DNA from: Arthrobacter sp. ISL-95
GTDB taxonomy: Bacteria > Actinomycetota > Actinomycetes > Actinomycetales > Micrococcaceae
NCBI RefSeq assembly: GCF_018613695.1
Contig: NZ_JAGGPR010000023.1
Span: forward strand, 1-64,000
Direction: 5' to 3'
DNA length: 64,000 bases
This document shows, piece by piece, positions 25,123 to 34,002 of the stretch. The notes below the pieces were generated by a model. It saw nothing but the letters and a program-made list of their open reading frames with translations. It was not told the DNA's origin and made no database searches. The first letter of the stretch is position 1; every line of letters starts with the position of its first letter. Both the position numbers and the translations under genes were made by a program.

Positions 25123-26121
25123 ATGTCCCACGCTAATGCCCGCTTGACCATTCACGGGAGATTTCTTCTCGTTGAGAGGGTGATCGGTGATCAGCGGCCG
25201 GTTTCCCACGTGGCGAAGGAATTGGGTATTTTCCGGCAATGCGCCCACCGCTGGGTAAAACGGTTCCGGGCCGAGGCTGAGTCCGGCCTTCTCGACAGAT
25301 CCAGCCGCCCTCACAGGAGTCCATCCAAGACCTGTTCCGAGCGGGAGGACGCTGTGGTCGCGGCCCGGACGGAACTCAGATGTGGGCCGGCGCGGTTGAG
25401 CCGAGCCACCGGGGTCCCCGAACGAACGATCTCGCGGATCCTTGTCCGACGCGGCCTGCCGCCCCTTGCTGCCTGCGATCCCGTTACCGGGGCGCTCATC
25501 CGGGCCACCCGGGCAACGACGGTCCGCTACGAACGCCAACACCCAGGCGAGTTGATCCATGTGGACGTGAAGAAACTCGGGAGAATCCCTGATGGTGGAG
25601 GCTGGCGCGCCCACGGCCGCTCGGAGAAAGTCCGTGGGCGGGGCATCGGGTTCGACTACATCCACGCAGCCATCGATGACCACACCCGCCTGGCCTACGC
25701 CGAAATCCATCCGGACGAAAAAGGCACAACCGCTGCCGGGTTCCTCCTTCGAGCTGCAGCATTCTTCAAAACCCAGGGCATCGGGAAAATCGAACGCATC
25801 ATCACCGATAACGCCTTCGCCTACAGAAACTCCACCGCATTCAAGACCGCCGCAACACAGATCGGCGCGCAACAACGATTCATCAAACCCCACTGCCCCT
25901 GGACTAACGGCAAAATCGAACGCTTCAACCGGACCATGGCAGCCGAATGGGCCTACGCCAAACCATTCGCCAGCAATACCGAAAGAGCCGCAGCGCTTGA
26001 CCCTTGGCTGAACTACTACAACACTGAACGCATCCACGCCGCCATCAAGGACACCCCGATCACCCGAGTGTCACCAACCTCATGGCCGGGTACATCTAGC
26101 GCCGCGAAGGCCCCCAACTGA
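25123..26121 (+). CDS. IS481-family transposase
   Basis: An intact 332-residue transposase from ATG 25123; an upstream ATG at 25084 is possible. The N-terminal HTH reads SHVAKELGIFRQCAHRWVKR with the family signature ESGLLDRSSRPHRSP. The DDE core has HVDVKKLGRIPDGGG (Asp), IITDNAFAYRN (Asp) and WTNGKIERFNRT (Glu). It ends WLNYYNTERIHAAIKDTPI. Clear terminal repeats were not identified. The element lies between the binding-protein operon and its presumed ROK regulator. The operator lies 245 bases upstream of the element, so the insertion did not cut the regulatory site. Confidence 0.9.
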   Translation: MSHANARLTIHGRFLLVERVIGDQRPVSHVAKELGIFRQCAHRWVKRFRAEAESGLLDRSSRPHRSPSKTCSEREDAVVAARTELRCGPARLSRATGVPERTISRILVRRGLPPLAACDPVTGALIRATRATTVRYERQHPGELIHVDVKKLGRIPDGGGWRAHGRSEKVRGRGIGFDYIHAAIDDHTRLAYAEIHPDEKGTTAAGFLLRAAAFFKTQGIGKIERIITDNAFAYRNSTAFKTAATQIGAQQRFIKPHCPWTNGKIERFNRTMAAEWAYAKPFASNTERAAALDPWLNYYNTERIHAAIKDTPITRVSPTSWPGTSSAAKAPN

Positions 26122-26256
26122 CCTGATAGCGATTCATCCGTAGAGGTTCCGTGAAGGCGCAACGATGTACGGCAGGGCCCGCATAGGCGGTCCGAGGCCC
26201 GTGGATTCCGTTCCGGGTCGCTGGCGAAGATTTCGGCCGTTGGTGTCCGAGCGTTT

Positions 26257-27537
26257 TTAGACTGAGGTCAGTCCTCGTGCGCTGCGTGACCTGTCCGCAT
26301 AGGTAACGGTGTCGGCAGGGCTCTGGGTGCCAAAAACGACTGTCGTCCGGTCGTCCAAGCGTCGCTTGTACCTGGATCCCAAGAGTCCGGAGAGGGCGTG
26401 GTCAAGAGTTAGCGCGACTGCGCCTTCGACCGTTGCGTCCTCTCCCAGCGAGCCGGCCGTCACCTGTACCTCGGGCTTAATGCGTTGCACCACGGCCCGC
26501 ACGCCTTCCAGGAGGTGGGGATTTTGCCCGACCCCTCCGCCCAGGAGAATCAGTGCCGGATCGAGCACCGCTGCAAGGGAGAGCACCAGTTGCCCGATGT
26601 CCCGGGAATGTTGATCAAGGGCTGCGACTGCGGTGGGAACGCCCGCGGCGGCGGAGTCAAAGAGCTCGGCAACCGTAGTGGGTACAGGGCCCTGCCGGAC
26701 GTCCCAGGTCGATGTCCACCGGTCAAGGAACTGATTTGCGCCGAGGTAATCCTCAAGTGCGAAACGGTCGGCCTTTGCTGTATGCGCAGGCCATCCGGTC
26801 GGAAGGGACGAAACTTCTCCCGCTCCCCCCCGTGCACCGCGAAGAACCCGCCGGTCCGCGACGATCCCTGAGCCTATTCCAACCCCTACCTGAAGGAAGA
26901 CGAAGTCATTGACATCCTGCGCGCTCCCCAGTTCCATTTCCGCCAGGGCCGCGCAGTTCACGTTGTTTTCAAGCAGAACGGGGACGTCGGCATTCAGATC
27001 GAGGGCGGCAAGGATTTCAGCAAGCGCAGGCCTGCCGACTGTCCGGCTCGTGGATTCCTCATTGAGGTATTGAGAGATGACCCGTGGCACAGCCACGCCT
27101 ACCGCCCGCAAGGGGCCGGCTACGGGAGCTATCTCGTCAATCATTCCGGCGACCAGGCTACCGATCAGCTTCAGGATTTGTTCATTGCGGGTACCGGGAC
27201 CGCTAAGGCTCTTGCTAACGCTCTTCAGTTCCCGGCCATCCAAGCCCCGTGAAAGGACTTTGACCCGGGTGGACCCGATATCAAGGCCCAGAAGCCATCC
27301 CGCGGAGGCGGCGATGGCATAGACGGTTGCGGAGCGGCCAAGCGATCCTTGCCGGGCGCGGACCGGGGCTATGAGGCCGGCATTCTCCAGCGCACTAACC
27401 GCGAGGCTCACCGTTGGTTTGGACACGTCCAGGGAAGCGCTTATATCGGGACGTGTGCACTCCCCCTTTGCGTAGACAACCGAAAGCACGCTGCGTTCGG
27501 TCTCGGTGAGCTCAATCCCGGTGGGAGAAGCAGCCAT
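26257..27537 (-). CDS. ROK-family transcriptional repressor (NagC/XylR type)
   Basis: 426 aa. An N-terminal winged HTH (residues about 10-65, RPDISASLDVSKPTVSLAVS) is followed by a ROK sugar-kinase-like domain starting WLLGLDIGSTRVKVLS. The glycine-rich segment GVGIGSGIVADRRVLRGARG is ROK-typical. The cysteine zinc motif CxCGxxGCxE normally found after it is missing (VSSLPTGWPAHTAKADRF instead). This is unusual and may change ligand sensing. It is divergent from the SIS gene across the shared operator and should repress the SIS-kinase and ABC operons until a sugar or sugar phosphate binds. Assignment to those operators is inferred from position. Confidence 0.9.
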   Translation of the reverse strand: MAASPTGIELTETERSVLSVVYAKGECTRPDISASLDVSKPTVSLAVSALENAGLIAPVRARQGSLGRSATVYAIAASAGWLLGLDIGSTRVKVLSRGLDGRELKSVSKSLSGPGTRNEQILKLIGSLVAGMIDEIAPVAGPLRAVGVAVPRVISQYLNEESTSRTVGRPALAEILAALDLNADVPVLLENNVNCAALAEMELGSAQDVNDFVFLQVGVGIGSGIVADRRVLRGARGGAGEVSSLPTGWPAHTAKADRFALEDYLGANQFLDRWTSTWDVRQGPVPTTVAELFDSAAAGVPTAVAALDQHSRDIGQLVLSLAAVLDPALILLGGGVGQNPHLLEGVRAVVQRIKPEVQVTAGSLGEDATVEGAVALTLDHALSGLLGSRYKRRLDDRTTVVFGTQSPADTVTYADRSRSARGLTSV

Positions 27538-27588
27538 CAGACCTCCTAGGTTTCCTTTATTAATCTACCTTCCAAACTGTGCCCCTGC

Positions 27589-27627
27589 TTGACCGATAGG
27601 CATTAGTAAGGTTATCTGGTTAACTAA
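27589..27627 (+). promoter_or_regulatory. Promoter and operator of the SIS-kinase operon
   Basis: TTGACC (27589-27594), a 17-bp spacer and TTATCT (27612-27617) form a good sigma-A promoter. The 27 bases 27601-27627 repeat, in inverted orientation, the operator in front of the sugar-binding protein gene. The -10 sits inside the operator, so repressor binding would block polymerase at both places in the same way. Confidence 0.75.
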
Positions 27628-27653
27628 TGCTCGCACTGAAGAAGGAAGATCAA

Positions 27654-28688
27654 ATGACACCCACTAGACCTTGGCTCAAGTTTGACGAGGGCATCGCGGC
27701 GCAGTCAGCGGGGCTCACGGAGTCCGTGCAGAAAGTTCGTGAATGGCTTGCTACAGGCGCAGCCGAAGCCCTCAAGGGAAAAAGCCTCCTGTTCGCCGGC
27801 ATCGGAGCAAGCTACGCAGCTGCGGCAACCCCTGTTTACTTCTTGCGCCAAGCAGGTATTGCAGCCTTCCGCTCATCCTGCGCTGATGTCCCTGACGAGG
27901 GCATTGCCCTCGCGGATGTATACGTGGGAATTTCCCAGGGGGGCCGCAGCCGGGAGACCATTCAGGCCTTGCTTACCGTGCCGCGGGAACGCCGCGTGGC
28001 TGTAGTCAACCACTCCCATTCGCCCCTTGCCAGCGAGACAGGGATCGTCCTCAGCGTGGGTGACTTGTTGGACAGCCGCATGTCCTCGATCGGGTTTACG
28101 GCGACGGTTGCGGCCCTGGGGCTGTTGGCGGAGTGGATCACTGACGGAGCTACGGACGCAGGTTGGGACACCATTGGACCGCTGACGGAGAAGGTCATGG
28201 CTGACAATGATGATGTCCTTCGGCTATTTGCATCGGAAATTGCAGAACGGGGAACTGTGGATGTCGTCGCCGCGGCCCCGAACCTGACATCGGCTGAGCA
28301 GGGAGCGCTCCTGTTCCGCGAGGGACCTTTCGTTCCTTCTATGGCCATGGACACCAGGTCCTACCTGCACGGTCCGATGGACTGCGCCGGCCCTTCCACT
28401 GCTCATGTGCTGATCGGCGGGGCGCGCGAAGGCCTGCTGGCTGATCAGCTCGCGGAAAAGATCGTTCCGATCCTGCTGATTACAGACGAGGACGTGGCAG
28501 CCGCCGCAACGATTATCCGCATCCCCCAGCTCACCGCCGTGCAACGCTCTGTCCTGGAAGTGGCCTTGATGCAGCGCCTCGTTCAGCACACCGCTGCCGC
28601 CTTTGGGCGGAACATCGAAGACCGGGCGTTCACGCGATACGACACAAAGGTGGACAGCGTGCGGCAGGTCATCGACGGAACATTGTGA
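27654..28688 (+). CDS. SIS-domain sugar isomerase/deaminase-like protein
   Basis: Start ATG 27654 has AAGGAAG upstream. The 344-aa product has two SIS domains. The first holds the phosphosugar loop LLFAGIGASYAAAATPVY and GISQGGRSRETIQALL (the S-x-S/G-x-S type loop). The second spans the C-terminal half (LLFREGPFVPSMAMD...). It resembles GlmS isomerase-half, AgaS and FrlB-type proteins that isomerise or deaminate amino-sugar phosphates. It overlaps the kinase gene by 4 bases. Together they would phosphorylate and process the sugar brought in by the ABC importer. Exact reaction not determined. Confidence 0.85.
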   Translation: MTPTRPWLKFDEGIAAQSAGLTESVQKVREWLATGAAEALKGKSLLFAGIGASYAAAATPVYFLRQAGIAAFRSSCADVPDEGIALADVYVGISQGGRSRETIQALLTVPRERRVAVVNHSHSPLASETGIVLSVGDLLDSRMSSIGFTATVAALGLLAEWITDGATDAGWDTIGPLTEKVMADNDDVLRLFASEIAERGTVDVVAAAPNLTSAEQGALLFREGPFVPSMAMDTRSYLHGPMDCAGPSTAHVLIGGAREGLLADQLAEKIVPILLITDEDVAAAATIIRIPQLTAVQRSVLEVALMQRLVQHTAAAFGRNIEDRAFTRYDTKVDSVRQVIDGTL

Positions 28689-29623
28689 AAACCACAGTTG
28701 TAGGAATCGATGTCGGTGGCTCAAAGACAGCGGTGCGAGCCGCCGACGCCGGTTCCGGAATCCTTTCAACCGACATCACGGTACCGACGCAGTCGTGGAG
28801 AGGTGAAAGCTTCCCCACAAAAGCGCGCGTCCTATTGGACTTGGTGGACCAACACGTGGGCTCTGACATAGCGGCCCTCGCCGTCGGAGCCCATGGATGT
28901 GACACTCAGGAACAGTGCGATGCTCTGCAAAAGGCCATCGCCGAAATGGCTACCTTTCCCGTCCGAGTCGTCAATGATGCACATCTGCTTCCCTACGCGG
29001 CCGGTTATCCGAAGGCCATCGGCGTCATTTCCGGGACAGGATCCATAGCCGTGGGCACCACGCCGGAGGGGAAGGGAATTTCGGCCGGCGGATGGGGCTG
29101 GCTGGTAGGCGACGATGGTGGTGCTACCGGTCTGGTCCGAGAAGCAGTCCGTGCGGCCCTCATCGCGTCCGATTGTGGCCATAGGGATCAGATACTGGAA
29201 TCTACCCTGACGGCAGCGGCCGGTGTAACCCGGATCGGAGAGGTCAGCATGAAGCTCATGCTTGAACGACCCGAACGCTGGGCACTCTTCGCTCCTGCCG
29301 TATTTGCCGCCTCTGCGACCGGTTCACCCATTGCTAAATGGGTGATCAACGCCGCCGCGCGTTCCTTGAGTGACCTCGTGGATTCCGTGGCAAACCACGG
29401 CGCCGACGCGGCCCATATCGTGCTCGGCGGCTCCGTCATCGCTTCGCAGCCGGAATACGCCGCCGAGGTTCGCTCGTTACTGGCGATCTCACGACCACAG
29501 TCCACCACAGTGGTACTGGATCGGCCTCCGGTAACCGGGGCTCTCGTGATCTCACAGATGTTACACACGCGGGGAGAGTACGAGGCGGCATTCGCTGCCG
29601 AAAGGTTTACCTTCGGCGAGTAA
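28685..29623 (+). CDS. BadF/BadG-type ATPase, N-acetylglucosamine-kinase-like
   Basis: 312 aa, ASKHA fold. The phosphate-1 motif is GIDVGGSKTAVRAADAG. The phosphate-2 region is GVISGTGSIAVGTTPEG followed by GGWGWLVGDDGGATGLVREA, a hallmark of eukaryote-type N-acetylglucosamine kinases. The adenosine motif is HIVLGGSVIAS. It should phosphorylate an imported amino sugar in the cytosol. GTG start overlaps the SIS gene stop. No deacetylase (NagA) is in the window, so a host enzyme would be needed if the substrate is N-acetylated. Confidence 0.85.
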   Translation: MKTTVVGIDVGGSKTAVRAADAGSGILSTDITVPTQSWRGESFPTKARVLLDLVDQHVGSDIAALAVGAHGCDTQEQCDALQKAIAEMATFPVRVVNDAHLLPYAAGYPKAIGVISGTGSIAVGTTPEGKGISAGGWGWLVGDDGGATGLVREAVRAALIASDCGHRDQILESTLTAAAGVTRIGEVSMKLMLERPERWALFAPAVFAASATGSPIAKWVINAAARSLSDLVDSVANHGADAAHIVLGGSVIASQPEYAAEVRSLLAISRPQSTTVVLDRPPVTGALVISQMLHTRGEYEAAFAAERFTFGE

Positions 29624-29645
29624 AACGCGTTGACTACGCGCCTAG

Positions 29646-29686
29646 TGGGCTCGGCCCCGTGGACTGCCATCACGGAGCCGAGCCCA
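29646..29686. terminator. Terminator-like hairpin after the kinase gene
   Basis: TGGGCTCGGC (29646-29655) pairs with GCCGAGCCCA (29677-29686), with an inner CGTG/CACG pair. It lies 22 bases past the kinase stop. No T-run is present. Confidence 0.6.
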
Positions 29687-30068
29687 TAGCCTTGCATTCG
29701 AGGCCGCCCCCGACAAGTAAGCACCCCTGCGTTGGGGCAACAGGGGCACAACTAGCGGAAGCCAAGGTTGCGTGACATCGACTGCGATCATGATGGTTTA
29801 TCCGAAAGCCGCGCGTGCTGCCGACCAAACTTCTCACCGTGGATACGAATGGCATTTGACGTGCTGTCGCCCGTCCACCGGAAATAGAATTGGCTTGACG
29901 AAACGTCCGTTATCGGAGTTCTACTTGACGGTTCGGACGGCCCAGTGAATGATGTGGCCCGACTCGTCACCGCGAACAGCTAGACAGCTTTGACGAGCTC
30001 CTCGCTTTGTACGCTGCATCCTGGGTTCGCCTTCCTTTGGCGAGGTCAGGGGACGCCGAATGACCCCT
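29687..30068. other. Gap without a supported gene
   Basis: No frame here looks coding on either strand. It separates the rightward kinase operon from the leftward cupin/oxidase operon, so it should hold only terminators. Nothing else recognised. Confidence 0.4.
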
Positions 30069-30461
30069 TCAGAGTTCACTCGTCAGAGCGCTATTGTCTG
30101 GTGGAACTCTGGCGGCCAGGTACAGCTTGCGCAGAGGTCTCTTGTGTATTGTCCATCGAGTTTGCATTCCATCGGCCAGGCGGACGATCGAACCGGGGAA
30201 GAGCCGAAGCGTTGGCAGCTTTGGTTCCAGGAACTCAACAGTGGCCTCGCCGGTGAGGACAAGGAAGACCTCCTCGCTTTCAACGTCGAGCAGTGACCCG
30301 GCGCTCATCTCCCATAGGCCAAACTCAGCTCCTGCGACGGAGCCCAAATTTGTGATCGAAGTGGACGGGTTCCCCTCGCAATGCTGCCAAACTTCGACCG
30401 GATGGTTGTCCAGCGGGGCAATCGTCGCCTGAATCATTTCTCCTGGGGCGATTTCCCTCAT
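30069..30461 (-). CDS. Cupin-domain protein, 130 aa
   Basis: A small beta-barrel cupin. GLWEMSAGSLLDVESEEVFL with LVLTGEATVEF corresponds to the first cupin motif and GSIVRLADGMQTRWTIHKRP to the second. The metal-binding histidines are mostly absent, as in the Cupin_3 (ureidoglycine aminohydrolase-like) group. It overlaps the FAD oxidoreductase gene by 4 bases (ATGA). Such cupin/PuuB-like pairs are common beside polyamine or amino-acid oxidases. An accessory or regulatory role is likely; no reaction can be named. Confidence 0.8.
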   Translation of the reverse strand: MREIAPGEMIQATIAPLDNHPVEVWQHCEGNPSTSITNLGSVAGAEFGLWEMSAGSLLDVESEEVFLVLTGEATVEFLEPKLPTLRLFPGSIVRLADGMQTRWTIHKRPLRKLYLAARVPPDNSALTSEL

Positions 30462-31831
30462 GAGTCGAATCCCAGCCCGACGGCGTCGAGCGCTTTGAGG
30501 ATGAGGTTCCGTTTCCCTTGATTGTGGTCGGCCCGGTCCATGGACCGGCGCGTCAGGATGATCCCTAGGAAAGCCAGCGGTTCAGGCGGGAAGGGAAGTG
30601 GCCGTTTCCGGACCATTTCCACTCGTGTGCGTTCCGTGTCGAGGCCGGCCAGCAGATCCAGGAGAACGTCGGCGGCGAATGCGGTGGCGCCCATGCCGAG
30701 GCCCGTGAAACCTGCCGCGTACGCAACGCGACCCTTGCGGGCGGTGCCGAAGAATGCACAGAACTGCGTACTCGAGTCGATCGGCCCAGCCCACTTGTGT
30801 GTGAACTTCAACCCTTCCAATTGCGGGAACGTGGTGAAGAAGTGGGAGGCGATCTTCTCCCAGGTGGCGGGCTGGTGCTCGTGCCGCTGGTCCACGCGCC
30901 TGCCCCAGAAGTAGAGGGCTTCGTACCCGCCGAACAGGATCCGGTGGTCCTTGGTGATCCGGTAGTAGTGGAACTGGTTAGCAACATCGCCAATGCCCTG
31001 CCGTTTTTCCCACCCGATGGAGGCCAACTGTTCGGGTGTGAGGGGCTCGGTCATGAGCGCGTAATCGTACACAGGCACCGTCATCAGCTGGTTCCGCTTC
31101 AACAAGGAAGGGAAGACGTTGGTGGCGAGCACAACGTGAGCGGCCTCCACGTTACCTCGTTCGGTGACGATGGTGACGCCGTGCTCCTGGTCCTTCAGCT
31201 CGCGCACACGAGTGCCTTCGTGAATTTTGACGCCAAGGTCTGTGGCCACCGAATCCTTGTTCCAGCGGCCGGCCAGGTAAGTGGGCGAGTAGGCCTCGGC
31301 CTGGACGGCTTCGCGATCCAGGTACACACTGCCTGGGCTGTCGTCCTCTTGAAGCCAGGCCACCTGGTGAGGTTCCACCGCCACGTTAAGCTCGCCCGTT
31401 CGTCCCCAGCCGCAGTCCATGCCGTACTTCTCTATGGCTTCCTGCATGCGGTTCAGGTTCTCCATGCCAAGCCGGTTCAGCGTCTCCAGCTCGTCCGGCC
31501 AACGATTCTTGCCATTCTCGTGGCCGTGGGTGAGGCTGGCTTCACAGAAGCCGCCGTTCCGGCCCGACGCCGCCCACGCCACCCGCTCCGCTTCCAGCAG
31601 GACCACCGTCCGACCGGGGTCCCTTTCTTTGGCCCTGAGGGCAGGCCACAGCCCGGTGTAGCCGCCACCGACGATCACAAGGTCCGCGGCAGTGTCGCCG
31701 TCGAGTTGCGGGTAGCGTGTAGCGGTGTCCTTCAGGTCGTCGATCCAGAAGGCCCGGTGGGCGGCGCCTTCCAACGCATGCGCTACGACGGCGGCCTGCG
31801 GGACGTTCCGCTCGAAAACGGTGGTATTCAC
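30458..31831 (-). CDS. FAD-dependent oxidoreductase, gamma-glutamylputrescine oxidase-like (PuuB type)
   Basis: 457 aa of the D-amino-acid oxidase superfamily. The FAD dinucleotide motif VIVGGGYTGLWPALRAKE is at about 53-70, and VAWAASGRNGGFCEASLTHG is a PuuB/glycine-oxidase hallmark. The C-terminal FAD segment is AYAAGFTGLGMGATAFAADV. Family members oxidise amines or amino acids with release of hydrogen peroxide. The GTG start at 31831 has a GGAGAA site. The product is cytosolic. The cupin follows in the same operon. The substrate is probably an amine, by family only. Confidence 0.85.
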   Translation of the reverse strand: MNTTVFERNVPQAAVVAHALEGAAHRAFWIDDLKDTATRYPQLDGDTAADLVIVGGGYTGLWPALRAKERDPGRTVVLLEAERVAWAASGRNGGFCEASLTHGHENGKNRWPDELETLNRLGMENLNRMQEAIEKYGMDCGWGRTGELNVAVEPHQVAWLQEDDSPGSVYLDREAVQAEAYSPTYLAGRWNKDSVATDLGVKIHEGTRVRELKDQEHGVTIVTERGNVEAAHVVLATNVFPSLLKRNQLMTVPVYDYALMTEPLTPEQLASIGWEKRQGIGDVANQFHYYRITKDHRILFGGYEALYFWGRRVDQRHEHQPATWEKIASHFFTTFPQLEGLKFTHKWAGPIDSSTQFCAFFGTARKGRVAYAAGFTGLGMGATAFAADVLLDLLAGLDTERTRVEMVRKRPLPFPPEPLAFLGIILTRRSMDRADHNQGKRNLILKALDAVGLGFDS

Positions 31832-31929
31832 TGGAAATTCTCCTGCTCCTGGGCGCGCTCACATGGCGCCGGGACTGTTGATGGTGGCCGAGGCTGCTGG
31901 TGTTGGCGGGATTGCCGAAGCAGCGACCT

Positions 31930-32226
31930 GTTCGGCGTCCGTCCCACAAAGGCCGGGGACGTGAGGCGATGAGGTTCCGCGTGTAGTCGTCCCGGGGTCC
32001 TCAAGAATGCGGGCCGTGGGGCCCTTGCTCCACAATCCGTCCCTGATGCATCACCAGGAGCACGGAACAAAGGCGCGAGACCACGGCCAGGTCATGGGTG
32101 ACGAACAGGATGGTGAGTCCGAGCTGGTCCCGCAGTTCCTCCACGAGCTCCAAAACCTGCGCTCGGACAGAGACGTCCAAGGCACTCGTGGCTTCATCGA
32201 CCACCAGGACCTTCCCGGGCTGCAGC
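31930..32226 (-). pseudogene. Peptide ABC transporter ATPase (DppF/OppF) C-terminal remnant
   Basis: Only the last third survives: VVDEATSALDVSVRAQVLEL (Walker B and D-loop), then FVTHDLAVVSRLCS and GRIVEQGP. After that two frameshifts are needed to follow the family ending (TARILEDP, then DDYTRNLIASRPRPL). Walker A and the signature motif are gone, with the break at about 32226. The remnant is unrelated in position to the intact peptide importer at 34.5-39.7 kb and suggests loss of a second importer by recombination. Confidence 0.75.
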
Positions 32227-32364
32227 TGGGCTGGTCGATTTCTTGCCGTTCATGAGCTTGTGTCCTCTTCTCGCGTTTTGCTCTGAGGACACCGGCGCTC
32301 GTCTATGAGCAGCGCAGAGTTCGGCACAGTATCGCTCTGAGACTGGCGCTTTGACGTTCGGAGG

Positions 32365-33969
32365 TCATTCGCGCTCGAAAACCACCCTGCCATTCACGAC
32401 GGTGACGGCCGTGCCGACGGAGTTGAGCGCCTCCGTGGGGATTTCGAATGGATCGATCGTGGAGACCACGAGATCAGCGCGTTCGCCCACCCGCACCCGG
32501 CCCGGTGTGGCTAGCACAAGTGAGGCGGATCCATCCGTGTAGGCAGCGAGCGTCTCCTCGAGGGACAGCCGTTGGTCTTCGTCCAGCACGTCTGCGGAGT
32601 CCGGAAGCGTTCGGTTGACGGCTACGTGGATCGCGACCCAGGGATCGGCTGGAGAGACCGGCCAGTCGGACCCCATGGCGAGGTCGGCGCCGCCGTCGGC
32701 CAGTGATCGGAACGGATAACCGGCGCGCATCCGGTCCTCGCCGATCATGGGCACGACGAAGGGATCGGGCGCCGCCCAGAGCGCCTGCATGTTCGCCGTG
32801 ATCCCGAGCGGACCGAACCGGTGCGCGTCGTCGGGATGGATCATCGAAAGGTGGGCGAAGTGGTGGCGAGGACCGGGACCATTTTTCACTCGGGCAGCTT
32901 CGACCGCGTCGAGTGCCACCCGGATACCGCGGTCACCCATGATGTGCAGGTGAAGGGCGAACCCCGCCGCGTCGAGCTGTTCGACGAAGGCGAAGATCGC
33001 CTCCTCATCGAAGTGCATCTCGCCGTTGCCGGCGTGGCTGCAGTATGAGTCTATGAGCGCGGCGGTCTCACCGTGGGGGACGCCATCGATCATTGCCTTC
33101 GCTGTGCTGGTTTGAAAGCCCGCCGCGGCATTCTCCTCACGCAGCCGCACAAAGCGCTCGACAAGCGTAGGAACTTCCTCGGCCCTCATGCCGGGACCGA
33201 TCCAGAGCGCGCCGGAGGTCTTCGATGCGAGAGTGCCCTGCTTGATGGCGTTGCGGTAGGCGACCGTGCAGTCGGCCTTGCCGTTGTACTGGCCGAGGAT
33301 GGCTTCGTGCCAGCCGGTCACCCCCAGCGACCAGAGGAACTCCTGCGCATTCAAGAGTCCGAGATAGATCTCGTCGTCGGTTGAGGGTGGGACCACCCGC
33401 CCGACGAGTTCTGCCGCTGTTTCGTTCAAGTAGCCGGTGGGTTCGCCGTCCGCATCGAGATAGATGTGTCCGTTGCGCGGCTGCGGCGTGCGGCCGTCGA
33501 TGCCAGCGATCTCGAGTGCTTTTGAGTTCACCCACAGTGTGTGGTGACCGGCATCCGAGAGAGCCACGGGTCGGTCGGGCACGATCGCATCAAGCATCTG
33601 CCGTGTGGGATTCGGGAAGATCGCGTGGTCCCAGCCGCCGCCGGTGATCCAGCCCTCACTGGTCTGCTCGACCCTGGCCCGGATCAGATCGAAGGTCTCC
33701 TGCTCGGTCTTGGCCGGCGTCAGGTCGCAGCTGAGGCGCTCGACCCCGGCGAAGGCCGCGTGGGCGTGTGCGTCGACGAAACCGGGCAGGATCGCTCCGC
33801 CCCCCGCATCGACGATGTGTGTGTCCGGACCCTGCAGCTCGAGCACCCGGGCGTCGTTGCCCACACGCACTATGCGTCCGTCGTTCACCGCCACGGCTGT
33901 GTAGACCGTGCGCTTGCGGCCGTCGAACACCCGACCCGACACCAGGCAGAGGTCTGCGAATTCTGACAT
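32365..33969 (-). CDS. YtcJ-type amidohydrolase
   Basis: A 534-aa metal-dependent hydrolase from ATG 33969; a longer start at 33987 is possible. The first metal motif is GFVDAHAHAAFAGVER (HxH). The YtcJ/NfdA signature region reads WITGGGWDHAIFPNPTRQML, with SDAGHHTLWVNSKALEIAGI. Further metal ligands are in LHIMGDRGIRVALD and HHFAHLSMIHPDDAHRFGPL, and the last Asp in LAMGSDWPVSPADPW. Related enzymes hydrolyse N-substituted formamides and other amides. It is the last gene of a leftward operon with a peptide-type importer and a DUF3237 protein. The substrate is probably an imported amide or ester. Confidence 0.85.
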   Translation of the reverse strand: MSEFADLCLVSGRVFDGRKRTVYTAVAVNDGRIVRVGNDARVLELQGPDTHIVDAGGGAILPGFVDAHAHAAFAGVERLSCDLTPAKTEQETFDLIRARVEQTSEGWITGGGWDHAIFPNPTRQMLDAIVPDRPVALSDAGHHTLWVNSKALEIAGIDGRTPQPRNGHIYLDADGEPTGYLNETAAELVGRVVPPSTDDEIYLGLLNAQEFLWSLGVTGWHEAILGQYNGKADCTVAYRNAIKQGTLASKTSGALWIGPGMRAEEVPTLVERFVRLREENAAAGFQTSTAKAMIDGVPHGETAALIDSYCSHAGNGEMHFDEEAIFAFVEQLDAAGFALHLHIMGDRGIRVALDAVEAARVKNGPGPRHHFAHLSMIHPDDAHRFGPLGITANMQALWAAPDPFVVPMIGEDRMRAGYPFRSLADGGADLAMGSDWPVSPADPWVAIHVAVNRTLPDSADVLDEDQRLSLEETLAAYTDGSASLVLATPGRVRVGERADLVVSTIDPFEIPTEALNSVGTAVTVVNGRVVFERE

Positions 33970-34002
33970 ATCCAACTCTCTTCTCATCGATGATGCAACT
34001 GT

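Noticed and set aside
30797..31972. 391-codon plus-strand frame opposite the FAD oxidoreductase
   Set aside because: Antisense shadow; the oxidoreductase frame carries a clear FAD motif, start and ribosome site.
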